From contig NZ_CP074102.1 of assembly GCF_018310535.1 (NCBI RefSeq), positions 7,502,001 to 7,566,000 on the forward strand: DNA of 64,000 nt. The letters are read 5' to 3'. Shown in pieces: positions 29,451 to 38,350 of this stretch. Both the position numbers and the translations under genes were made by a program. The notes below the pieces were generated by a model. It did not search any database. It had not been told where the DNA came from and was given only the letters and a program-made list of their open reading frames with translations. Source of the stretch: Streptomyces mirabilis (lineage in GTDB: Bacteria > Actinomycetota > Actinomycetes > Streptomycetales > Streptomycetaceae). The stretch's first letter is position 1. Every line of letters starts with the position of its first letter.

Positions 29451-29963
29451 TCACTCACCCGTGGCGCCGTCGATCCGCTCCCGGATCAGATCCGCGTGAC
29501 CGTTGTGACGCGCGTACTCCTCGATCATGTGGGTGTAGATCCACCGCAGGTTGATGGGGTCCTGGGTGAACTTGCTCTTGCCCTCGCCGGCGTCGTCCAG
29601 CGCGAAACGAGCCGCGTTGCGCCGGGCGATCCCGATCTCGGCCTGCCAGGTGGCGTACGCCTCGTCCCAGGTGTCCGCGTCGGTGAGATGGAACTCTCCG
29701 TCCGGGTCCTCCTCGCTGCAGTAGATCGGCCCCGGATCGTCGCCCACCAGAACCTTGCGGAACCAGCCCCGCTCCACCTCCGCCATGTGCCGCACCAGAC
29801 CGAGCAGGGACAACTCGGAAGGCTCGACCGAGGCGGTCTTGAGCTGGGCGTCGTCGAGGCCCGCGCACTTCATCTCGAGGGTCTCGCGGTGGTAGTCGAG
29901 CCAGCCCTCCAGCATGGACCGTTCCTCGGCGTTGGTGGCGGGTTCGGTGCGCTGCTTCGTCAT
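29451..29963 (-). CDS. DinB-fold family protein (DUF664)
   Basis: A 170-residue four-helix DinB/YfiT-type protein with three metal-ligand His regions (YHRETLEMKC, LVRHMAEVERGWF, EEYARHNGHADLIRERIDG). Such proteins include metal-dependent thiol transferases; in actinobacteria the thiol is mycothiol. The specific substrate is unknown. Confidence 0.85.
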   Translation of the reverse strand: MTKQRTEPATNAEERSMLEGWLDYHRETLEMKCAGLDDAQLKTASVEPSELSLLGLVRHMAEVERGWFRKVLVGDDPGPIYCSEEDPDGEFHLTDADTWDEAYATWQAEIGIARRNAARFALDDAGEGKSKFTQDPINLRWIYTHMIEEYARHNGHADLIRERIDGATGE

Positions 29964-30143
29964 GCCCGCATTTTCGTCGAGCGCACGGACTTCCACCAGG
30001 GCTTTTCCTGTGAACGCCGCCCTGGTCCCCGAGGCCGCTCCGGCACTGTTCCCGCGAAGCTTCGACGGCATCGCCGACAGGCGGCCGCCGCAGCGGCCGT
30101 ATGCTTCCGGCCAGGCCCGCGTCGGCAACTGAAGGAGACCCTG

Positions 30144-31055
30144 GTGAAGGTCGGCTGCATCGGACTCGGCGACATCGCGCAGAAGGCGTACCTGCCGGTG
30201 CTCGGCGTCCAGCCGGGGGTCGAGCTGCATCTGCAGACGCGAACGCCCGCGACCCTGGCCCGGGTCGGCGACAGCCTCCACCTGCCGCCGGAGCAGCGGC
30301 ACACCGACCTGTCGGACCTGCTGGCGCAGAACCTCGACGCGGCGTTCGTGCACGCGGCGACCGTCGCACACCCCGAGATCGTGACGCGGCTCCTGGAGGC
30401 GGGCGTGCCGACCTTCGTCGACAAGCCGCTCGCCTACGAACTAGCCGACTCCGAGCGTCTGGTGCGTCTCGCGGAGGAGCGGAACGTGAGCCTCGCCGTC
30501 GGCTTCAACCGGCGTCACGCTCCCGGGTACACGCAGTGTGCCGATCACCCCCGCGAGCTGATCCTGATGCAGAAGAACCGGATCGGGCTGCCCGAGGACG
30601 TGCGCACGATGGTCCTCGACGACTTCATCCACGTCGTGGACACGCTGCGGTTCCTGGTGCCTGGGCCGGTCGACGACGTGACCGTGCGGGCCCGGGTCGA
30701 GGGCGGCCTGGTCCACCATGTCGTACTGCAACTCACCGGGGACGGCTTCACGGCGCTCGGCGTGATGAACCGGCTGAGCGGGTCGGCGGAGGAGATCCTC
30801 GAGGTCTCGGGGCAGGATACGAAGCGTCAGGTGGTCAACCTCGCGGAGGTGATCGACCACAAGGGGCAGCCGTCGGTGCGGCGGCGCGGAGACTGGGTGC
30901 CGGTGGCCCGGCAGCGCGGCATCGAGCAGGGCGTACTCGCCTTCCTCGACGCGGTGCGCGCGGGCAAGGTGCTCAGTGCCCGTGACGCGCTGGCGACTCA
31001 TGAACTGTGCGAGCGGGTGGTACGAGCGGTTCAGGAGCGGTCCGCCGAGGCCTGA
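30144..31055 (+). CDS. Gfo/Idh/MocA family oxidoreductase
   Basis: A 303-residue NAD(P)-dependent dehydrogenase: N-terminal Rossmann motif GCIGLGDIAQKAYLPVL and the catalytic EKP-like motif as VDKPLAYELADS. GTG 30144 has AAGGAG six bases upstream; the frame is open to 29496 but reads antisense to the DinB-fold gene there. Its 3' end overlaps the convergent lnt gene by 83 bases. Confidence 0.88.
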   Translation: MKVGCIGLGDIAQKAYLPVLGVQPGVELHLQTRTPATLARVGDSLHLPPEQRHTDLSDLLAQNLDAAFVHAATVAHPEIVTRLLEAGVPTFVDKPLAYELADSERLVRLAEERNVSLAVGFNRRHAPGYTQCADHPRELILMQKNRIGLPEDVRTMVLDDFIHVVDTLRFLVPGPVDDVTVRARVEGGLVHHVVLQLTGDGFTALGVMNRLSGSAEEILEVSGQDTKRQVVNLAEVIDHKGQPSVRRRGDWVPVARQRGIEQGVLAFLDAVRAGKVLSARDALATHELCERVVRAVQERSAEA

Positions 31056-32583
31056 ACGCCCGGAAGCCCTCCGTCGCGCACAGTGCCGCCAGGATCAGCA
31101 GCGCCGCGTGCACCGGCCAGTCGCCGAACCGGACGTACGGGGTGACGCCGCGCGCGAGCGGTACGTCGTACACCACCGCCGCGCTCGCGTCCGTGCCGAG
31201 CCAGGAGCCGATCCGCTCGCCGCTCGGGCCGTACACGGCGGAGACCCCGGTCAGCGTCGCGTGCACCATCGGGCGGCCGGTCTCGGCGGCCCTCAGCGCG
31301 GCGAGCGAGGCGTGCTGCTCGGGGGCCCAGCTGTGCTGGAAGGTCGAGGTCGAGGACTGCGCGAGGAGAACCTCGGCGCCGTCCTGGGCGAGATGGCGGC
31401 TCATGTCGGGGAAGGCCGTCTCGAAGCAGATCAGCGGGCCGACGCGCAGTCCGTGCCCGACGTTCATCACGACCTGTTCGGTGCCCTTCCTGCGGTCCTC
31501 GCCCGCCGCTTTCCCGACCGAGGTCGCCCAGCCGAGGAGGGAACGGGCGGGTATGTACTCGCCGAAGGGGACGAGCCGCATCTTGTCGTAGCGGTCGCCG
31601 GTCGGGCCCTGCGGTCCCACCAGGACGGAACTCTTGTAGATCCCGGGCCGGTCGGAGCGGTGCGCGTCGACGTTCACCATGATGTCGGCGCCGGTCAGCC
31701 GGGACAGCGCGGCGAGCCGGCTCGCCAGGTCGGGGCGGTCCGCGAGGTCGAAGCCGACGCTGCTCTCGCCCCAGACGACGAGGTCGGGGTCCTGTCCGGC
31801 GAGGGTGCGGGTGAGGGCCTCCTCGCGTGAGAAACGCGCCTCGGCACTGTTCGCGCCGCCGATCACCCCGGGCTGTACGACGGCGATCCGGACCTGGCCC
31901 GTCACGTCCGGGCGCGGTGACCACACCCAGGTCGCCGAGGTCACGGCGGCCGTCGCGGCCAGTCCGGCGACGGCGGGCATACGGGACTCACGCACCGCGA
32001 CCAGTACGGCGACCGCCACATTGACGGCGACCACCAGGAAGCTGAGCAGCCACACCCCGCCGACCGACGCGAGCCGCAGCGCGGGCCCGACCTGCCACTG
32101 GCTCGACCCGAGCAGTCCCCAGGGTCCGCCGAGGCCCTGCCAGGACCGGACGAGTTCGACCATCAGCCACCCCGAGGGCAGGACCAGGAGCGCGGTCCCG
32201 ACCCGTCCCGCCGAGGGCACCCCGCCGAGGAACCGCCGGACGAGCCAGCCCCAGGGCGCCCACAGCAGGCCGAGCAGTGCCGCTATGACGACCGTGAACA
32301 CATTCAGACTCGGCAGCAGCCAGTGGTGCACGGCCAGCATGAAGCCCAGCCCGCCGAACCAGCCGTCGTACGCGGCCCGCCTGCCCGTCGGGGCCGAGCG
32401 GGCCAGCAGGATCCAGGGCACCAGGGCGACGTACGCGAACCACCACCACGAAGGGGCGGGGAAGGCGAGCATCGGCAGCGCGCCGGCCAGTGCGGCGATG
32501 ATCGCGCGCCGCCACGGGGAAGCGAGCCAATGATCGGGCCCACTGCCCAGCCAACGCTCGGGCCAACGCTCGGGCCTCTTCAT
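30973..32583 (-). CDS. lnt: Apolipoprotein N-acyltransferase
   Basis: A 536-residue polytopic membrane enzyme that N-acylates the lipidated Cys of lipoproteins. The N-terminal half holds about seven to eight membrane helices, the C-terminal half is a nitrilase-like domain. The catalytic triad is visible: E273 (WGESSVGF), K334 (YDKMRLVPFGEY), C386 (ICFETAFP). A last helix (ALLILAALCATEGF) precedes the tail. ATG 32583 begins MKRPERW. Confidence 0.92.
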   Translation of the reverse strand: MKRPERWPERWLGSGPDHWLASPWRRAIIAALAGALPMLAFPAPSWWWFAYVALVPWILLARSAPTGRRAAYDGWFGGLGFMLAVHHWLLPSLNVFTVVIAALLGLLWAPWGWLVRRFLGGVPSAGRVGTALLVLPSGWLMVELVRSWQGLGGPWGLLGSSQWQVGPALRLASVGGVWLLSFLVVAVNVAVAVLVAVRESRMPAVAGLAATAAVTSATWVWSPRPDVTGQVRIAVVQPGVIGGANSAEARFSREEALTRTLAGQDPDLVVWGESSVGFDLADRPDLASRLAALSRLTGADIMVNVDAHRSDRPGIYKSSVLVGPQGPTGDRYDKMRLVPFGEYIPARSLLGWATSVGKAAGEDRRKGTEQVVMNVGHGLRVGPLICFETAFPDMSRHLAQDGAEVLLAQSSTSTFQHSWAPEQHASLAALRAAETGRPMVHATLTGVSAVYGPSGERIGSWLGTDASAAVVYDVPLARGVTPYVRFGDWPVHAALLILAALCATEGFRAFRPRRTAPEPLVPPARTVHESPARHGH

Positions 32584-32711
32584 ACAGGGCCTCCCTCCCC
32601 GGGGGATGCCTCCAGTGTGCGCGTCGGCGACGATCTCCGACAGGGGGCGTCCGGCCAGGGCTTTCCGGTCGGGAGGCTCTGCTCAGGCGGCTTGCGGTCG
32701 GGGGCGTCCGG

Positions 32712-33215
32712 TCAGGTGGCGGCGGGTTCCTGGCTCGGCTGCGGAGCGCGGCGCCATTTCTCCTGGACGACGACCTCGCGCAGGCGCCAGCCGAGGTCCG
32801 TACGCACCAGTCCGAAGGCGTACCGGCCGCCGCACACGAAGTCGGGCGCGGTGGACCCACCGTCGTGGCCCGCGAACCGCATCGGATTGATGTAGTCCGC
32901 CTGGACCCGGGCCGTGTCGCCCGTTTCCTGGTCCAGCGACCCGAACCGCAGCCGCCGGTTCACGATCAGATGCTGGCGCATGGGGAAGAGCTCCATGCTC
33001 TGCGCGAGCCATCCCGCGACCTCGTCGGCGCCGCCCTCGATACCTCCGGCCGAGCGGTAGTCGGCGCGTCCGTCCGTTGCGAACAGCCTCCGGTACGCCT
33101 CCCAGTCGCCGTCGTCGACGGCCACCGCGTACTCGGTGACGAGTCCGTCCACGGCGAATCGGTCCATCACGGTCGCGAGCTCCACACGCTGCGTCATCGG
33201 CTCAGTGTTGGCCAC
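32712..33215 (-). CDS. NTF2/SnoaL-like protein
   Basis: A 167-residue protein of the SnoaL-like/NTF2 fold (VDGLVTEYAVAVDDGDWEAY, RRLFATDGRADYRSAGG, HLIVNRRLRFG, RTDLGWRLREVVV). Could be a small hydrolase, isomerase or binding protein. GTG 33215 or ATG 33197 is the start; neither has a strong ribosome binding site. Confidence 0.82.
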   Translation of the reverse strand: MANTEPMTQRVELATVMDRFAVDGLVTEYAVAVDDGDWEAYRRLFATDGRADYRSAGGIEGGADEVAGWLAQSMELFPMRQHLIVNRRLRFGSLDQETGDTARVQADYINPMRFAGHDGGSTAPDFVCGGRYAFGLVRTDLGWRLREVVVQEKWRRAPQPSQEPAAT

Positions 33216-33313
33216 GGCGGGTGCGCAGCCAAGGGGCGTGCGCCAACAGGTGCATAACTCCGCCTCGTAAACAAAGGGAGTTGGTGCGGATGGGCGATTT
33301 CTATACTGATCGG

Positions 33314-34315
33314 ATGATCGCCATACCGCTCAGCGCGCTCGAAGTGGCCATGGTCCAAGCGGGCGCCCGAGCCGCAGACACGTTACGAGACACCACCGAG
33401 TTCGCCCTGCGCCTTGAAGACCTCGGTTACCTGCGACTCTGGTACGCCGAGCATCACCATTCTCCGGCCATCGGAGCGTTCCCGCCCGTCGTCCTGACCG
33501 CCCACGCGGCCGCGTTGACGTCGTCCATCCGTCTCGGCTCCGGGGGCGTTCTCGCTCCGAACCACGCCCCGATCATGCTGGCGGAGCAATTCGGCACGCT
33601 GTCCGCACTGCACGCGGGCCGGATCGACCTGGGCATCGGCCGCGGCCCGGGTACCTTCGACGAATCCACGGCGCGGGCCCTGCGCCGCGGGGCCGGTCCG
33701 GCGGCGGACGACGAGTACCGCGACGACGTGTCGTCGACTCTGCGCTTCCTGGTGGACGAAGTCGCACTCAGCCCGCTCCCGGAGCCGTGGCTGCTGTCCT
33801 CGAGCACGGCCGGCGCCGCGCTCGCCGCGGAACTCGGGCTGCCGATCGCCTTCGCCCATCACATTCGTCCCGACAACACCCTGGCCGCGCTCAGCCACTA
33901 CCGCGAACGTTTCTCCCCCTCCCGCTGGTGCGCGCGACCGCGCGTGCTGATCTGCGTGGAAACGGTATGCGCCGAGACGGACGAGGAGGCGGCCCGGCTG
34001 GCCGGCCCGATGGATGTCGTCAAGGCCGGACTCCTCAAGGGTCGAGGCGACATCCCCTTCCCCACGCCCGGAGAGGCGGCGACCCACTCGTTCACCGCGC
34101 AAGAGGTGCGGGCGCTGACGAGCTTCCGTGCCCAACAGGCACACGGCTCACCCGAGACCGTTGCGAAACACCTGACGGACCTGGTGGACCGGACGGGTGC
34201 GGACGAACTCATGCTGGTGACGCCCATCTACGCGTTGGCCGACCGATTGAGGTCGTACGAACTCGTCAAGCAGCACGTCATGGAGGAACCTCGTGCCGAC
34301 GGACGACGTTCATGA
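33314..34315 (+). CDS. LLM class flavin-dependent oxidoreductase (TTA-containing)
   Basis: A 333-residue luciferase-like monooxygenase: IPLSALEVAMVQAG, LGYLRLWYAEHHHSPAIG (flavin-site His region), IRLGSGGVLAPNHAPIMLAE, RIDLGIGRGPGT. It would use FMNH2 or F420H2. TATACT at 33302-33307 lies seven bases before ATG 33314, so the mRNA may be leaderless; ATG 33290 and GTG 33284 are alternatives. Codon 24 is TTA (33383-33385), so translation should depend on the bldA tRNA. Confidence 0.87.
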   Translation: MIAIPLSALEVAMVQAGARAADTLRDTTEFALRLEDLGYLRLWYAEHHHSPAIGAFPPVVLTAHAAALTSSIRLGSGGVLAPNHAPIMLAEQFGTLSALHAGRIDLGIGRGPGTFDESTARALRRGAGPAADDEYRDDVSSTLRFLVDEVALSPLPEPWLLSSSTAGAALAAELGLPIAFAHHIRPDNTLAALSHYRERFSPSRWCARPRVLICVETVCAETDEEAARLAGPMDVVKAGLLKGRGDIPFPTPGEAATHSFTAQEVRALTSFRAQQAHGSPETVAKHLTDLVDRTGADELMLVTPIYALADRLRSYELVKQHVMEEPRADGRRS

Positions 34316-34318
34316 AGC

Positions 34319-35020
34319 ATGGCTGTGATCTACAAGACCACGATGACGCCCAGCAAGCTGGAGCTCCTTACCGCCTGGCTTCCCAGGCAGCCGTGGTACA
34401 TCGGCATGGCGAGTGAGCCGCACCTGACCAAGGCCGGCGGCTTCCGGCTCGATGATCCGCAAGGGGAGGTGGGAATCGAGTTCATGGTGGTCACGGACAC
34501 CTCCGGCGAGCGACCGCGCTCCTACCACGTGCCGCTCAGCTACCGCGGGGCGCCGCTCGACGGAGCCGATCGGGGGCTCATCGGCACGTCCGAGCACGGG
34601 GTGTTGGGAAGGCGGTGGGTGTACGACGGGACCCATGACCCGGTCCTCGTCGCTCAACTGCTCGATCTCCTCCAGGGCCGCGCCGTGCCGCAGGCGCAGA
34701 GCGAGACCAACGCCCCGGCCCCCTCCGTCACGAGCTACTTCACGGGGGTCGGCTTCTCAACCGTGATCGCGTCGGCGGTTGTCGACGACAGACAACACGG
34801 CACCGCCATCGTGGTGGAAACCATGGAAGAAGCCGGGCCGCACGGTCAGTCGGCGGGCGCCGTGACCATCGACGTGATGCGTGTTCTCCGGCCCGACACG
34901 CAGGTTTCCCAGGTCGATGCGGTCCGGGCGGCCCGAGGACATGTCGTTGCCGACTGGCGCTCGAAGAACGGCGAGGAGAGCCGCGGTCTGTTTGTCGTCC
35001 TGCGCGACACAGCGCGATGA
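34319..35020 (+). CDS. Maltokinase N-terminal cap-like domain protein
   Basis: A 233-residue protein recognisable from the start MAVIYKTTMTPSKLELLTAW and the block KAGGFRLDDPQGEVGIEFMV as the cap-like domain found at the N-terminus of maltokinases, here without the kinase. Three bases separate it from the LLM gene, so the two are co-translated. Role unknown. Confidence 0.8.
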   Translation: MAVIYKTTMTPSKLELLTAWLPRQPWYIGMASEPHLTKAGGFRLDDPQGEVGIEFMVVTDTSGERPRSYHVPLSYRGAPLDGADRGLIGTSEHGVLGRRWVYDGTHDPVLVAQLLDLLQGRAVPQAQSETNAPAPSVTSYFTGVGFSTVIASAVVDDRQHGTAIVVETMEEAGPHGQSAGAVTIDVMRVLRPDTQVSQVDAVRAARGHVVADWRSKNGEESRGLFVVLRDTAR

Positions 35021-35263
35021 CCGGACTCCCCGGCGCCGACCGTAGTCCTTCCTCCCGCCTCTCCCACCCGTCCCAGCCGGACAAAGACCGCGGCTGCCTA
35101 CGCCTGGTGCTCGCCGTACCCCGCTCGCCCACTCGGTCGCGCGTCGGCCAAGGGGTGGTCAAGACCGCGCATCCTGGAACTGTCGCGTATTGACCTTGTG
35201 TTCCGCCCGGAGTTGGATCTTGCCTGCCCGTGCGGGTGTCCGGGCGGTGAGAGAGGTACGACG

Positions 35264-35809
35264 GTGGCTGGTGACGCCCGCGACGGGCTGATACGCGTGG
35301 TGTATCTGGAGCGGATGTCCGCGCTGATGATGGCCGCGGGCGCGGTGCTGTCCGAAGCCGTGCTGCTCGCCCTCGTCGGCACGGCTCACTACCGCGAGAT
35401 GCTGATGGTGGGATCGGTCGCGATCGTTTTCGTGTCCGTGGTGCTGCTGCCGATGTGTCTTAGGCTCCCCGCCCGACTGCGCCGCACATACGACGATGCC
35501 GTGCCGATCGAGAACGTCGCCGAACCGCGCGACGGGCAGGACGCGGTGCGGCGCCTGTCGCTGTGGCGTACGGCGGGATTCGTGGGTGTCCTGGCCTGCT
35601 GGCTGCTGTTCATCGGCCTGACGTCCCATCAAGTGATGCCGCCGATCATGATGGTCACGCTTGCCCTGGCCCAGTGGGCGCGGTCCCGGGCGACCGCGGG
35701 CTGGGAGCGCGCGAACGGGGCCGTGCTGTGGCAGGGCGTCCCCGGTCTGCGGGGATCCCGACGCCGCGTGTTCCGCGTGCCGTCCGGCGCTGCGGACCCC
35801 GTTGCCTAG
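35264..35809 (+). CDS. Four-helix membrane protein, hypothetical
   Basis: A 181-residue protein with four predicted membrane helices (ALMMAAGAVLSEAVLLALVG; MVGSVAIVFVSVVLLPMCL; AGFVGVLACWLLFIGL; PPIMMVTLALAQW) and a basic C-terminal tail. I do not recognise the family. GTG 35264 has GAGAGG eight bases upstream. Confidence 0.65.
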   Translation: MAGDARDGLIRVVYLERMSALMMAAGAVLSEAVLLALVGTAHYREMLMVGSVAIVFVSVVLLPMCLRLPARLRRTYDDAVPIENVAEPRDGQDAVRRLSLWRTAGFVGVLACWLLFIGLTSHQVMPPIMMVTLALAQWARSRATAGWERANGAVLWQGVPGLRGSRRRVFRVPSGAADPVA

Positions 35810-36016
35810 GACGTCCGTCGGATCGCCGAGGAGTCGCAGCGTTCTCGCCTTCGACATCAGCGGGGAGGACTTCGGCTGGGGGGCACCCTGGACGAGGGGG
35901 CGTGTCGGCGCACCTTTGCCCCCTGCCCGGCGGTGCGTCCTCGATCGTAGAGTGATCGAAGACCAGTGCGGGCTCGAGACGGCCCCGGGTTGCCCGTTCG
36001 CCACCAGGAGGCACGT

Positions 36017-36757
36017 ATGACACGTCACGTCACCGTTGTCACGGGCGGCAGCAGGGGGATCGGTGCCGCGACGTGCGCGCGTCTCGCGGCGGACGGCCAC
36101 GACGTGGCGGTGGGGTACGTGAGCGACGGCGCCGCCGCGGAGTGGACCGCGAGCGCCGTCCGCGCGGCGGGGGCCCGCTGCGTCACGGTACGTGTGGACA
36201 CCTCTGACGAGGACGACGTCGAGCGGCTCTTCGACACGGCGGCGGACCGGCTCGGGCCGGTGACGGGCTTGGTGAACAACGCCGGCGTGACCGGTCCGCT
36301 CGGCAGGCTCGCGGACACCGACCCCGCCGATCTACGGCGCGTGGTGGACGTCAACCTGCTGGGCACGCTGCTGTGTTCGCGGCGGGCCGCCCGGTCCATG
36401 GCGGCCTGGGGGAGTGGCGTCATCGTCAACGTGTCCTCGACGGCGGCCACACTCGGCAGCCCCGGTGACTTCGTCCACTACGCGGCCACCAAGGCCGCCG
36501 TCGACGCCCTGACGGTGGGCCTCGCCAAGGAACTCGGCCCGGACGGCATCCGCGTCAACGCGGTCGCACCCGGCATGATCGCCACGGAGATGCACGCCAC
36601 CAGCGGAGATCCGGGCCGCGCCGAGCGCGCCGCCTCGTCGATTCCGCTGCGCCGCGTCGGTCAGGCCGAGGAAGTCGCCGCGGCCATCGCGTGGTTGATG
36701 TCGCCCGATGCGTCGTACACGACGGGGGCGGTGTTGCGGGTGTCCGGGGGGCGGTGA
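36017..36757 (+). CDS. Short-chain dehydrogenase/reductase
   Basis: A 246-residue classical SDR (TGGSRGIGAATC, GLVNNAGVTGP, NVSSTAATLG, YAATK, LRVSGGR), close to the FabG subgroup. AGGAGG lies seven bases before ATG 36017. It stands alone; substrate unknown. Confidence 0.88.
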   Translation: MTRHVTVVTGGSRGIGAATCARLAADGHDVAVGYVSDGAAAEWTASAVRAAGARCVTVRVDTSDEDDVERLFDTAADRLGPVTGLVNNAGVTGPLGRLADTDPADLRRVVDVNLLGTLLCSRRAARSMAAWGSGVIVNVSSTAATLGSPGDFVHYAATKAAVDALTVGLAKELGPDGIRVNAVAPGMIATEMHATSGDPGRAERAASSIPLRRVGQAEEVAAAIAWLMSPDASYTTGAVLRVSGGR

Positions 36758-36817
36758 GCCCCGACCAGGGTGCCGGTCATCGACCCTTGGACTTCGTGCA
36801 GGTCCCCATGCCCGATC

Positions 36818-36997
36818 TCACGCGGCCTCGACGACCTCTCCGCGTATCGCTTCCGCCCACTTCACGACCAGCAGCTCGTACTCCGCGCGCTCCTGCGCGG
36901 AAAGGGAGCCGCCCGCGCGCATCCACAAGGCGCGGATCTGTTCGTTCAGCGCTGCAGCGGACCGCACGGAACCAGAGGACATTAAATCGGGGGACAT
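36818..36997 (-). CDS. Small hypothetical protein with a TTA codon
   Basis: A 59-residue soluble helical protein (RSAAALNEQIRALWMRAGGS, ERAEYELLVVKWAEAIRGE) of a type common in Streptomyces. ATG 36997 lies seven bases after a TAGGCT -10-like box. Its fifth codon is TTA (Leu), so it would be bldA-dependent unless translation starts at the next ATG (36982). Function unknown. Confidence 0.6.
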   Translation of the reverse strand: MSPDLMSSGSVRSAAALNEQIRALWMRAGGSLSAQERAEYELLVVKWAEAIRGEVVEAA

Positions 36998-37224
36998 GCG
37001 CACCAGCCTAGGGGCAAGGACTGACACTGCGCTACCGGGCGGCTACTCATCCCGTATGCGGTTCGTCACGGCCGACGCGGAGTGACGCGAACGGGCTCGG
37101 TCGATCCGTACGACGGCCCGCCGGCCCCGATGCCGAACGCCCCGGAACACCTCGCCGACGGCGCCCGGATCGTCGGTCGGGGGTGCGCTGTCGCCCGACT
37201 TCCGCCGGGGCGGCCGGGATCCGC

Positions 37225-37686
37225 TCACCGCCGCTCGGCCCAGGCGCGGGACCAGTCCAGCAGCGGCCCCATCGCGGCGACCAGGTCGTCGCCGAGCGCG
37301 GTGAGGTGCCACGCCGGCTGCGCCGCCGTCGCTGTCGACGAGGCGATGCCCGCCTCGCGGAGTTCCGTGAGGCGCGTGGACAGGACGCTGGAGGACATGC
37401 CGTCGCAACGGCGCTGGAGGTCCCGGAAGCCGATCGGGGCGCCGTTGCCGTGCAGTTCCCGGATGACCCGTAGCGTCCAGCGCCGGCCGAGCAGATCCAG
37501 CGCCGCCATGACGGGACGACCGGTGGCCGAGCCGCGGACGGGGCGGCCGGGGGCGGGAGCGTCCGAGTCCTGATGGGGGCTGCCCGGAGCCGAGGCGTCC
37601 GTGCCCTCGAAAGGGCCCTCGGGGCCCGGACGGCCCCGCCTCGGAATGCCGGAAGCCGAATCGTTCGGCGCGGGTGTCGTGCCCAA
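37225..37686 (-). CDS. HxlR family transcriptional regulator
   Basis: A protein of about 153 residues: 55 residues of Pro/Gly-rich disorder, then an HxlR winged helix (VMAALDLLGRRWTLRVIREL, GFRDLQRRCDGMSSSVLSTR, LTELREAGI, WHLTALGDDL). The usual CxxE N-terminal redox Cys is absent. TTG 37686 is preceded by GAGAGG; GTG 37722 is the alternative start. It is divergent from the CMD gene over a perfect inverted repeat. Confidence 0.87.
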   Translation of the reverse strand: MGTTPAPNDSASGIPRRGRPGPEGPFEGTDASAPGSPHQDSDAPAPGRPVRGSATGRPVMAALDLLGRRWTLRVIRELHGNGAPIGFRDLQRRCDGMSSSVLSTRLTELREAGIASSTATAAQPAWHLTALGDDLVAAMGPLLDWSRAWAERR

Positions 37687-37722
37687 GTGAGTACCTCTCG
37701 CCGGGAGTCGCTCACCTCCCAC

Positions 37723-37751
37723 CCTTGCGCTTCGATTTCAGAAGCGCAAGG
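37723..37751. promoter_or_regulatory. HxlR operator, perfect inverted repeat
   Basis: CCTTGCGCTTC (37723-37733) and GAAGCGCAAGG (37741-37751) form an 11-base perfect inverted repeat around GATTTCA, in the divergent promoter region and only nine bases before the CMD ATG. Very likely the binding site of the adjacent HxlR protein. Confidence 0.75.
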
Positions 37752-37760
37752 CTGCCGGCC

Positions 37761-38336
37761 ATGAAACAGCGCATCGACGGCGTCACGCCGCCCTACGAGC
37801 CCGAGACCGACCGCGCGTTGCACCGATGGATGCCGCCCGGTGTCGCCCGCGAACCCCTGATGCTGTTCAAGGTGCTGGAGCGCCACCCGGAACTCGCCTC
37901 ACGTATGAGGGCACTGGGCGCCGGCCTCCTCGTCCACGGCCTGCTGAGCGACGCCGACCGGGAACTCGTCATCGCCCGCGTCGCCGCCCGCTCCGGATGC
38001 GCGTACGAATGGGGCGTCCACATGGCGACGTACGCCGAGACGGCCGGACTCACCCCGCGGCAGGTGACGCTCACGGCGACCGGCGGACCCGACCACCCGG
38101 CCTGGTCCGACCGGCAGGCGGCGCTGCTGCGTGCCGTCGACGAGCTGCACGACACGGCCCGGGTGAGCGACGCGGCCTGGAGCGGACTGCGGGAGCACCT
38201 CGACGAGCCCGAAGCCCTCGAGCTGCTGGTCCTCGCGGGCTGGTACCGCACGATCGCGTACGTCGCCAACGGCGCGCGGATCGAGCAGGAACCCTGGGCG
38301 CTGGCCTTCCCCGGGACGGACCGCTCCGGCGCCTGA
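37761..38336 (+). CDS. Carboxymuconolactone decarboxylase family protein
   Basis: A 191-residue AhpD/CMD-fold protein. The conserved region is RELVIARVAARSGCAYEWGV with H five residues on (Cys-Ala-Tyr-Glu-Trp-Gly-Val-His), so only one Cys of the CxxC of true AhpD is present. Probably a thiol/peroxide or small-acid related enzyme. Its regulation by the divergent HxlR protein is inferred from the operator. Confidence 0.87.
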   Translation: MKQRIDGVTPPYEPETDRALHRWMPPGVAREPLMLFKVLERHPELASRMRALGAGLLVHGLLSDADRELVIARVAARSGCAYEWGVHMATYAETAGLTPRQVTLTATGGPDHPAWSDRQAALLRAVDELHDTARVSDAAWSGLREHLDEPEALELLVLAGWYRTIAYVANGARIEQEPWALAFPGTDRSGA

Positions 38337-38350
38337 GGGGTGGTGAGCCG

